16,606 nucleotides of DNA from contig DHDF01000103.1 in assembly GCA_002399225.1 (NCBI GenBank), forward strand, positions 44,322 to 60,927, given 5' to 3'. The notes beneath the pieces are model-generated. The model saw nothing but the letters and a program-made list of their open reading frames with translations. It ran no database searches and was not told where the DNA came from. The stretch comes from a bacterium UBA4883 (GTDB lineage: Bacteria > Bacillota > Clostridia > Oscillospirales > Acutalibacteraceae). Position numbers and translations under genes: made by a program. This document shows, one piece after another, positions 1 to 6,212 of the stretch (its first letter is position 1; each line of letters opens with the position of its first letter).

Positions 1-120
1 GGGATCAACTCCCCGTTCCCCGGGCACATAACCCACAATTACCTACTCTGCCATTTTTAAATGATGATTTACCGTCAATAAAGACCTGTAATTTCCCTCC
101 TTCCGGCTTCCGCTCACAGC
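1..120 (-). other. 5' leader of an off-window gene downstream of the ZTP riboswitch
   Basis: Read leftward on the minus strand, this is the stretch between the riboswitch terminator and the window edge. The frame open across it closes with a TGA near position 5, so no coding sequence starts here. A Shine-Dalgarno-like GGGGAG (plus-strand CTCCCC at 9-14) sits 8 nt from the edge, so a start codon could lie just outside the window. The gene is probably a purine or one-carbon/folate gene, by analogy with known ZTP-riboswitch targets. That is inference. Confidence 0.4.
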
Positions 121-215
121 AAAAAAGGCCGACAATCCAGACGATTCGCCCAGACGGTCGGCCTCTTTCCACCATACTCCCCTGTGGTTCTCCACATCCG
201 CCAGTCATATGGCTC
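121..215 (-). promoter_or_regulatory. ZTP (pfl motif) riboswitch with terminator expression platform
   Basis: Read on the minus strand, the region matches the ZTP/ZMP-sensing pfl motif. P1 is CCATA (212-208) pairing with TATGG (176-172). The conserved ATGACTGGCGG (208-198) follows. P2 is GTGG/CCAC (195-192 with 187-184) with an AGAA loop, followed by GGGGAG (182-177). The conserved 3' hairpin GCCGACCGTCTGGGCG (162-147) is nearly identical to the form I recall from the Fusobacterium ulcerans ZTP aptamer. The expression platform is visible: GGCCGAC (163-157), inside the aptamer's 3' hairpin, can instead pair with GTCGGCC (133-127), followed by six U (126-121). Ligand binding should therefore block termination and switch the gene on. 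The gene it controls lies beyond position 1. Confidence 0.88.
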
Positions 216-224
216 TTCCCTAGT

Positions 225-253
225 ACTTTACACCGAAGCTCTTTTTTTGTCAA
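225..253 (-). promoter_or_regulatory. sigma-A promoter of the ZTP riboswitch transcript
   Basis: The minus strand carries TTGACA (plus-strand TGTCAA, 248-253), a 17-nt spacer and TAAAGT (plus-strand ACTTTA, 225-230). The -35 is perfect and the -10 matches 4 of 6. The predicted transcription start, near 217-219, falls a few nucleotides before the P1 stem of the riboswitch, as expected if the aptamer is the first structure made. Confidence 0.75.
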
Positions 254-332
254 CTCGTTTTCCAATTTTCTATGGTGTGATTTCGTTTTCAAATATTGAA
301 TAAATCATGGACAAAAACGCAGATGTATTATG

Positions 333-361
333 TTGAAATTCATTGGTATAAAGATTATAAT
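333..361 (+). promoter_or_regulatory. Housekeeping (sigma-A) promoter upstream of sigma1
   Basis: TTGAAA (333-338), a 17-nt spacer and a perfect TATAAT (356-361) form a near-consensus sigma-A promoter pointing toward the first sigma gene. Transcription would start near 368, giving an approximately 160-nt leader. It would supply basal sigma1, with the ECF-type promoter just downstream adding autoactivation. Confidence 0.65.
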
Positions 362-380
362 AAAAAATACAATGAAAAAA

Positions 381-398
381 TTGGAAAAAATTTTCCAA
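381..398. repeat. Short inverted repeat between the two sigma1 promoters
   Basis: TTGGAAAA and TTTTCCAA are perfect 8-bp arms separated by AA. The site lies between the sigma-A -10 (ending 361) and the ECF-type -35 (401-406), overlapping the latter's AT-rich upstream part by two bases. It could be an operator or only AT-rich symmetry; no partner regulator is visible. Confidence 0.3.
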
Positions 399-428
399 AT
401 AAAACCATAATTCTCTCTTAACTGTCTA
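397..428 (+). promoter_or_regulatory. Predicted ECF-type promoter of sigma1 (P1)
   Basis: AAATAAAACC (397-406), 16 nt, then TGTCTA (423-428). The same block with identical spacing recurs upstream of sigma2 and of the first secreted gene. The form (an AAC-containing -35, about 16 nt, a GTC-containing -10) is that of Gram-positive ECF promoters such as those of Bacillus SigX/SigV/SigW. A 7-bp inverted repeat, TTCTCTC (411-417) and GAGAGAA (437-443), brackets the -10 and could be an operator. The leader to the start codon would be about 93 nt. Confidence 0.72.
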
Positions 429-527
429 GATAACGGGAGAGAACTGATAACAGGACTGCATAAAATACCCTTTTGCCGGATGTGTCGGAGAAGATCAGTG
501 GAAATTTTCATGTAGGGGAGTAGAAAA

Positions 528-3053
528 ATGGACGGTGAAATTGTCAGAAGGGCCAAAGAAGGCGAGACGCAGGCACTGGAAGAACTTTATGCTGACACGC
601 GGCAGATGGTTTATTTCACGGCACTGGGGATCGTAAAGAATGAGCAGGATGCCCAGGACCTTGTCCAGGACATTTATATGAAGGCCTTTCAGAATCTATC
701 GCGGCTGGAAAGCGAGAGCGCTTTTCTCACATGGTTAAAAACCATTGCGACCAACACCTGTAAGAACTATTGCAAAAAGAAGAAGCCGGCGCTTTTTCAA
801 GATCATGACGAAGAAGATTTTATCCTCGGGAAAGTGGAAGAAGTCAGCGAGGATTTTCTGCCGCAGGAGTATGTGGAGCAGGCGGAAAAAAGGCGGTCGG
901 TGCAGGAAATTATCGGCGGGCTGCCGGATGCGCAGCGGATGGCCGTTATGCTGTACTATTTTGATGAACTGCCTCTTTCCGAAGTTTCAAGCATTATGGA
1001 AACTTCGGACGGAACGACGAAAAGCAGGCTCAATTACGCACGGAAGCAAATTAAGACCAAAGTGGAAGCGCAGGAAAAGCAGGGCAACAAGCTGTATGCC
1101 GGGGTTCCGGTGCTGACCCGGATTCTCCGCATGGCTTCCCGGGACTGCGATCTGCCGGCCGAAGCGGCCCAGAGGATTCTGGCTCATTCTATGCAGGCGG
1201 CGAGTGCCGCTGCGGGTTCGGCTGCGGCAAATCAGGCGGCGGTTGCGGAACATGCCGCGGCTGCGCTGGAAGATACCGCATCGGCTGAAACGGCGCAGGG
1301 GGCGGAGGCCGCCGCCGACACCGCGGTGTCGGGAGCGAAGGGGATCTTCGCAAAAATCGCGGGCATGACGGTCAGAACGAAGGTCATTGCTCTTGTCTCG
1401 GCAGGACTAGTGCTTGCGGGCGCGGTCACCGGGGTGGCCGTCTCCGTGAAGAAGCACAACGACGCGGTGCAGGCCGCGATGGTTCTCCAGCAGAAATGGA
1501 AGGCGGAAAGCGAGGCGCGGAAAAAGGCTGCGTCGGAGGCCGCCGCCAAGAAGAAAGCGGCCGAAGCCCAAAAAAAAGCGGAGGAAGAAAAAGTCGCGCT
1601 GAGGCAAAAGCTCTGCGGCAAGCAGTGGAACTGCCAACTGAACGGGAAAGAGTATATTGAAAGATTCTATTTTTACCCGGACGGCAAATGCGAATGTAAC
1701 CTGATGAAAAAAGAGTCTAAAGAAGGCTCCAAACACTGGGTGCAGAAGGACTATTACGGCGAGTTTCAGGTGACTGCGAAAGATAAGACCCTGATTCACC
1801 TCACGCTGCAGTCCGACGGCGGCAAGGTCGGTGCGGCGGATCTTACCGCGGCGGTGAAAGTAGGAAAAGGCTGGTACGATTCCGGAACGGAAGCGGCGAT
1901 TGCAGAACAGGAGAAGACGAAAGTTTTGACCCCGCTGACCTTCACGCTGGAATCCGGTAAATTTCCCTACCAGGAAACTTCCAAAGAGGGAGATATGGAA
2001 TACGTTTACTGCCTTGGCGACGGCAGTGCATCAAGAGCTTTGGAAAATTCTTCAGTGTCCGGTTCTCAGCCGCCGGATTCCGGAAAGTCGCCCCAAACCG
2101 AGCGGGTACAGTATCCGGTCAACCTTCTGGGCGCGTCCGTCGCGCAGATGACAAGCCGGTTTGGGAAAGATTATGAAATTTTAGGAAGCTTTTCCGGAGG
2201 AGCGCAGGTCGGGTATCGGGATAATCGAATTCCGTATATCTTTATTCTATCTAACAGTGATCCGAGGTCTTATGATAAAATCCCGTATGTCTTGATTGCC
2301 GAGGGATATCAGATCGATCAAAAATTCCGCAGCGGCCTGACCTATCAGCAGCTCAAAAAAATTGCCGGAAGCAATTTGAAAGCTCCTGAGGGGCCGCCGG
2401 ATGACAACTCCGACTATGACGAGTATGACGCGCCGTACTGGACTGTTTCCGTCAATCGGCCGGGGTATCAGATCCTATACCAGTGGAGGGATAAAAACGG
2501 AACCTGGCCGGTTTATACCATGGTGGAAATTGACCATCCGGAACGGTTTTCCCCCGATGCGGCACAGACGGCAAGTTCCGCGCCGCCGACGACGTCGGGC
2601 GGTGAGTTCGCTCAAAAGCTGGTCGGCGGATGGGACTGGAACTTAAACGCCGGCGATGGCGGGCATTTGTGTGGAATGAAGTTCAATGCGGACGGAACCT
2701 GCCGGTTTCGGTACAGCGAAAAAATTCCGGTGGATAATAAGCCCCTTAGTGAAGCGAAGGCTGCCTCGGAAGAGTATGACGGCACCTATAAAATTTCCGG
2801 CGGCGACAACATTACATTTCAGGCGGCCTATTCTTCCGACGATGCCAAGTATTACAAAAATCCTCCTAAGACCTGCAATGGAAAATTCCGGATTCGATGG
2901 ACTTCAGTGGACGATTCGGGGTTTGACTTCGTTGCCGCCGATGGCAAGGAAAAGGGGATGGCGCTGACTTTGACAGACGGCCAGTCGCCTTTTGAAATGA
3001 TGAATTCGGCGGCCGGCCAGAAGATCGGAGAATCCCTGTATTTCAGCGGCTGA
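528..3053 (+). CDS. Membrane-tethered ECF sigma factor with large extracytoplasmic sensor (sigma1)
   Basis: The 841-aa product starts at ATG 528, 7 nt after a GGGGAG Shine-Dalgarno site. Residues 1-85 are a sigma-70 region 2 (core-binding DTRQMVYFTALGIV; DAQDLVQDIYMKAF). Residues 118-182 are region 4, with a helix-turn-helix around LPLSEVSSIMETSDGTTKSR. A conserved linker (187-220) and an Ala-rich stretch lead to one transmembrane helix (about 284-306). A Lys/Ala/Glu coiled coil (315-358) and about 480 residues follow. That outer part holds two similar lipocalin-like modules (about 359-480 and 694-825, each with QKLxGxxWxxxLN and DGxC) around a different central domain (about 528-672). ECF proteins are usually under 200 aa, so this is a fusion. 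By topology the sigma domains face the cytoplasm and the tail faces outside. It is probably autoregulated (P1) and paralogous to the next gene. Ligand and activation mechanism are unknown. Confidence 0.87.
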   Translation: MDGEIVRRAKEGETQALEELYADTRQMVYFTALGIVKNEQDAQDLVQDIYMKAFQNLSRLESESAFLTWLKTIATNTCKNYCKKKKPALFQDHDEEDFILGKVEEVSEDFLPQEYVEQAEKRRSVQEIIGGLPDAQRMAVMLYYFDELPLSEVSSIMETSDGTTKSRLNYARKQIKTKVEAQEKQGNKLYAGVPVLTRILRMASRDCDLPAEAAQRILAHSMQAASAAAGSAAANQAAVAEHAAAALEDTASAETAQGAEAAADTAVSGAKGIFAKIAGMTVRTKVIALVSAGLVLAGAVTGVAVSVKKHNDAVQAAMVLQQKWKAESEARKKAASEAAAKKKAAEAQKKAEEEKVALRQKLCGKQWNCQLNGKEYIERFYFYPDGKCECNLMKKESKEGSKHWVQKDYYGEFQVTAKDKTLIHLTLQSDGGKVGAADLTAAVKVGKGWYDSGTEAAIAEQEKTKVLTPLTFTLESGKFPYQETSKEGDMEYVYCLGDGSASRALENSSVSGSQPPDSGKSPQTERVQYPVNLLGASVAQMTSRFGKDYEILGSFSGGAQVGYRDNRIPYIFILSNSDPRSYDKIPYVLIAEGYQIDQKFRSGLTYQQLKKIAGSNLKAPEGPPDDNSDYDEYDAPYWTVSVNRPGYQILYQWRDKNGTWPVYTMVEIDHPERFSPDAAQTASSAPPTTSGGEFAQKLVGGWDWNLNAGDGGHLCGMKFNADGTCRFRYSEKIPVDNKPLSEAKAASEEYDGTYKISGGDNITFQAAYSSDDAKYYKNPPKTCNGKFRIRWTSVDDSGFDFVAADGKEKGMALTLTDGQSPFEMMNSAAGQKIGESLYFSG

Positions 3054-3124
3054 AGTTAAAGGCCCGATCGGTTCGGATAGAAAAAGGCTGCCGGGAAGGA
3101 CAATAAAAAAGGAAAAATTGCGCG

Positions 3125-3156
3125 AAATAAAACCGGGGACCTTTTTCAGTTGTCTA
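3125..3156 (+). promoter_or_regulatory. Predicted ECF-type promoter of sigma2 (P2)
   Basis: AAATAAAACC (3125-3134), 16 nt, TGTCTA (3151-3156). Both boxes are identical to P1, while the spacer and surrounding leader differ, so this is not just a by-product of the gene duplication. The predicted start near 3163 leaves a leader of about 50 nt. Its position also argues that sigma2 begins at 3214 and not at the upstream in-frame TTG at 3118. Confidence 0.72.
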
Positions 3157-3213
3157 TCCATATGGAAAGAGGAGAACCACAGTCCGCAAAAAGAATTCGG
3201 GGAGAGTTGCAGA

Positions 3214-4935
3214 ATGGAGATTGAGGTCGTACAAAGGGCAAAAAAGGGAGATTCCGACGCGCTGGAACAAATTTATAATGATACGCGGCAAATGGTGTAT
3301 TTTACGGCGTTGGGAATTGTGCGCAATGAACATGATGCGGAAGACGTGGCGCAGGATACTTACGTCAAGGCATTCCAAAACCTTTCCGGCCTGCGGGATG
3401 AGAAAGCTTTGGTCGGCTGGCTGAAAACGATTGTGATCAATGTCGGGAAAAACAGCTTGAAGAAACGGAAACCTCTGCTTTTCCAGAGCAACGATCAGGA
3501 AAACGACATGCTTGGGTCGATTGAAGAAATCGGCGAAAATTTTCTGCCGCAGGAATATGTGGATCAGGCGGAAAAAAGGCGAATGATTCAGGAAATGATC
3601 GGCGAATTGCCGGATGTACAGCGAATGGCCGTGACGCTGTATTATTTTGACGAACTGCCTCTTTTCGAGGTGGCAAAAGCGATGGAAACCACGGAAGGAA
3701 CAACGAAGAGCAGGCTCAATTACGCAAGGAAGCAGATCAAGGCCAAGGTGGAGGCACAGGAGAAGAAGGGCAACAAGCTGTACGCCGGGGTTCCGGTCCT
3801 CACCCGGATTCTGCGCCGGGCGGCCCGGGACTGCGACCTGCCGGCTGAAACGGCACAGCGGATTCTAGCTAATTCGATCCAGGCGGCGAGTGCCGCGGCG
3901 GGCTCGGAAGCGGCAAATCAGGCGGCGGTTGCGGAACACGCCGCGGAAGCCCTGGGAGATGCCGTGCCTGCTGAGACGGCGCAGGGAGCGGCGGCCGCAA
4001 AGGGAATTTTTGCAAAGATTGCCGGCATGTCCGCCCGGACCAAACTGATCTCTCTGATTGCCGCGGGGCTGGTGCTTGCGGGTGCGGTCACGGGGACGAC
4101 CGCCGCCGTAAAAAAGCACAACGACGCGGTGCAGGCCGGTATAGTTCTTCAGCAGAAACAGAAAGCGGAAAGCGAGGCAAAAAAAGCAGCCTCGGAAGCC
4201 GCCGCCAAGAAGAGGGCGGCCGAAGCCCGAAAGAAAGCGGAAGAAGCCGCGGCGAAAAAGAAAGCGGAAGAAGCCGCAGCAAAGAAAAAAGCGGAGGAAG
4301 CCGAGGCTAGGGAAAAGGCCGAAGAGGCCAAAAAAGAAACCATGGCGCTTTACAAGGCGTTTTACGACGCCAACTGGAAGGGGAAGGCGAAAGCCGTCTT
4401 TTTCGCCGACCTGACGCACGACGGAAACGATGAAATGATGATCGACTGGGCGGGAAATGGTGACGGCAGCGTCGGAAACGTATGGCTCGATATCTATGCG
4501 GTTCGGGACGGTGCGGTGAAAAAAATTCTTACACGCGGCGGAGAGGGAACGCATGTATCCCACGACGTGGTTTATCTGTACCGGGAAAACGGACTGGACT
4601 ATCTGTTTTCGTACTCCGAGTGGGGGCCGAATGCGCCTATGGACATTCTGTCCATCGTGTCGGTCGGGTACACTGTTTTCTTTTTGGATGAAAACGGCGA
4701 GACGAAAAAATGGAAATCCGATTCGTACGGGCACACGGAATATGAGGACGGAACCATCCAGTACGATCAAGCTGGGAATGAGGCTCAGCAGAAAAAGCAT
4801 GAGAACGCCGTGGAGCAGGGAATCAAGAATTACCGCGCGAAGTCGAAGCTCTTGCTGAACGCCGGGGAGCTGGGCGAAGGCAGCCGCGTTTTTGGGGAAG
4901 GCGACCCGGCTCCGTTCGGAGAAAAAATTTCGTAA
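3214..4935 (+). CDS. Membrane-tethered ECF sigma factor, paralogue with a different outer domain (sigma2)
   Basis: The 573-aa product starts at ATG 3214, 7 nt after GGGGAGAG (3199-3206). The frame is open upstream to 3118, but that part would contain P2. Residues 1-259 align without gaps to sigma1: region 2 (1-85), region 4 (118-182), and the linker GNKLYAGVPVLTRILR. The DNA here is also very similar, so the duplication is fairly recent or kept alike by gene conversion. One transmembrane helix (about 276-298) is followed by a longer charged coiled coil (302-376) with near-exact repeats of AAAKKKAEE. The outer domain (377-573) is unrelated to that of sigma1. Its VFFADLTHDGNDEMMI segment recalls the calcium-loop-like DxxxDGxxE motif of VCBS/FG-GAP-type secreted domains. 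No separate anti-sigma gene adjoins, so control is probably built into the fused tail. Confidence 0.87.
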   Translation: MEIEVVQRAKKGDSDALEQIYNDTRQMVYFTALGIVRNEHDAEDVAQDTYVKAFQNLSGLRDEKALVGWLKTIVINVGKNSLKKRKPLLFQSNDQENDMLGSIEEIGENFLPQEYVDQAEKRRMIQEMIGELPDVQRMAVTLYYFDELPLFEVAKAMETTEGTTKSRLNYARKQIKAKVEAQEKKGNKLYAGVPVLTRILRRAARDCDLPAETAQRILANSIQAASAAAGSEAANQAAVAEHAAEALGDAVPAETAQGAAAAKGIFAKIAGMSARTKLISLIAAGLVLAGAVTGTTAAVKKHNDAVQAGIVLQQKQKAESEAKKAASEAAAKKRAAEARKKAEEAAAKKKAEEAAAKKKAEEAEAREKAEEAKKETMALYKAFYDANWKGKAKAVFFADLTHDGNDEMMIDWAGNGDGSVGNVWLDIYAVRDGAVKKILTRGGEGTHVSHDVVYLYRENGLDYLFSYSEWGPNAPMDILSIVSVGYTVFFLDENGETKKWKSDSYGHTEYEDGTIQYDQAGNEAQQKKHENAVEQGIKNYRAKSKLLLNAGELGEGSRVFGEGDPAPFGEKIS

Positions 4936-4967
4936 AAATAAAACCGTTGCATCGACTTCTTTGTCTT
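4936..4967 (+). promoter_or_regulatory. Predicted ECF-type promoter of the first secreted gene (P3)
   Basis: AAATAAAACC (4936-4945), 16 nt, TGTCTT (4962-4967). This is the third copy of the block in the cluster, with the same 16-nt spacing and one change in the last base of the -10. It starts at the stop codon of sigma2 and sits about 36 nt before ATG 5004. It makes the secreted gene a likely direct target of sigma1 and/or sigma2. Confidence 0.7.
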
Positions 4968-5003
4968 TGTAAATAGAGAGCGAAAATATTTTGAGGAGGG
5001 AAG

Positions 5004-6107
5004 ATGAAATTGAAAAAATTTCTCAGTCTCGCGCTGGCTCTGGTTTTGTCTCTGGGCGTAACCGCGCCGATCAAAGCCTTCGCGAAGGAAAGCGATGAAG
5101 ACAATCCGTACAGAGACCTGGTCGACGCAAGCATTATCTGTAATACGATGAGCAGCCCCGTACCCGATGAGGTTACCATCGCGCAGGGGGAAAGCATCGG
5201 ATTTTTCTTTGAAACAGTCTACGACATGGTCAATCTAAGGCTGCCCGAAAGCATCCGCGACGAAATCGTCGGAGAATTTCATCAAAGCCAGGTTCGGGCG
5301 CCGAAGATTACCTTTTCCAACAAGGACGCAATTACCTTTGACACCGATTACAAAGGGGACCCGGGCTTTGTGATCGGCGGGGACGACACGGGGTCCGTGC
5401 GGCATATTCAAATTGAAGCAACCGGCGACGTGGGCGACTCCACCGAAGTTTACGCCGAGGCGTATGGCCACCGCCTGTGGATTTGCACCATCACCGTGGG
5501 AAAAAAGGGAACAGGCGTCCAGGGGAAAGGGATCCGCACGAAAAAACCGGCGCCGGTTCCGCACAAACAGGGGCTTTACGGCATTGTCGAAACCGGCACC
5601 TACGACGCCACCGAGCTTTCGCAGATCGGCGTTTATTCTCCGCTGAATCAGACGTTCGACCCGTCCCGTTCGTTTGAGGATCAGGCATTGGCGCTGAACG
5701 GAAACATTTCCTGCGCGCTGATGAATTACCATATCTGCCAGGTCTCCGCCGGATACGACAGCATTGCCTTCATGCACCAAAGAAAAAGCGACGGAAAATA
5801 CGGCCTTCTGGTGGAATCCTGGCGGCATTCCAAAGATGAGGGGATTGCCTGCTACCTGAACAGTGTGCTCAAGGCGTTTGTCTTTTTCTGCAACAGTAAA
5901 AACGCCGGCGAAGCACTCTTTGCCTTTCTCGATAAAATGTGCTGCTCCGACAGCGCCGACCCCGCCTCTTTCGGTTTTGCGGATTCCAATCCGAACGGGA
6001 CGAAAGGCACGCTGACCTACAAGGACGGCACGAAGATCGAATACGACCAGAGCGGCGGCAAAATTGATTTCATTTTTACTCCGGCTTCCGCGAAATTTTT
6101 GGGTTAG
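5004..6107 (+). CDS. Secreted protein with Ig-like N-terminal module, function unknown
   Basis: The 367-aa product starts at ATG 5004 after a strong GAGGAGGG Shine-Dalgarno site (4993-5000). Residues 1-27 are a Sec signal peptide (MKLKKFLSL..., hydrophobic core, likely cleavage after AFA). Residues about 52-166 look like a beta-rich Ig-like module that ends in a CTITVG strand. The product of 6213-7094 has a similar module ending CCIVTVG. A basic, Pro-containing linker (167-190) precedes a C-terminal domain (about 190-367) that I do not recognise and that has several cysteines (for example FFCNSKN and KMCCSD). No membrane anchor, LPxTG motif or S-layer repeats are visible, so it is probably released or held by non-covalent binding. 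It follows P3 and is probably the main output gene of the sigma pair. Confidence 0.78.
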   Translation: MKLKKFLSLALALVLSLGVTAPIKAFAKESDEDNPYRDLVDASIICNTMSSPVPDEVTIAQGESIGFFFETVYDMVNLRLPESIRDEIVGEFHQSQVRAPKITFSNKDAITFDTDYKGDPGFVIGGDDTGSVRHIQIEATGDVGDSTEVYAEAYGHRLWICTITVGKKGTGVQGKGIRTKKPAPVPHKQGLYGIVETGTYDATELSQIGVYSPLNQTFDPSRSFEDQALALNGNISCALMNYHICQVSAGYDSIAFMHQRKSDGKYGLLVESWRHSKDEGIACYLNSVLKAFVFFCNSKNAGEALFAFLDKMCCSDSADPASFGFADSNPNGTKGTLTYKDGTKIEYDQSGGKIDFIFTPASAKFLG

Positions 6108-6117
6108 AGGGAACAGA

Positions 6118-6183
6118 ATGAAAATTGCTTCAAAGTTGAGGAAAAAGTTATCTATGTTTATAAAAGAGACTCCAAAATTATAA
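6118..6183 (+). CDS. Possible small basic peptide (21 aa)
   Basis: An ATG at 6118 sits 6 nt after AGAGGG (6106-6111), which overlaps the stop of the preceding gene. It opens a 21-codon frame: MKIASKLRKKLSMFIKETPKL. The peptide is basic and could form an amphipathic helix. Spacing and Shine-Dalgarno are acceptable, but so short a frame can arise by chance in this 105-bp gap. There is no recognised family. Confidence 0.25.
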   Translation: MKIASKLRKKLSMFIKETPKL

Positions 6184-6212
6184 GAAAGATATAAAAGAAA
6201 GGGAAAACTGCT

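Noticed and set aside
5..292. 95-codon minus-strand frame
   Set aside because: It covers the promoter, aptamer and terminator of the ZTP riboswitch, and its start lies upstream of the predicted transcription start.
305..556. 83-codon minus-strand frame
   Set aside because: AT-rich promoter DNA, overlaps the start of sigma1, no ribosome site and no recognisable motif.
3118..3213. Extended TTG start of sigma2
   Set aside because: The extension would contain the predicted P2 promoter, lacks a Shine-Dalgarno site and has no counterpart in sigma1; ATG 3214 has GGGGAGAG at good spacing and aligns with the start of sigma1.
3865..4800. 311-codon minus-strand frame opposite sigma2
   Set aside because: Antisense shadow of the Ala/Lys/Glu-rich coding sequence; Phe/Leu/Arg-rich with no family features.
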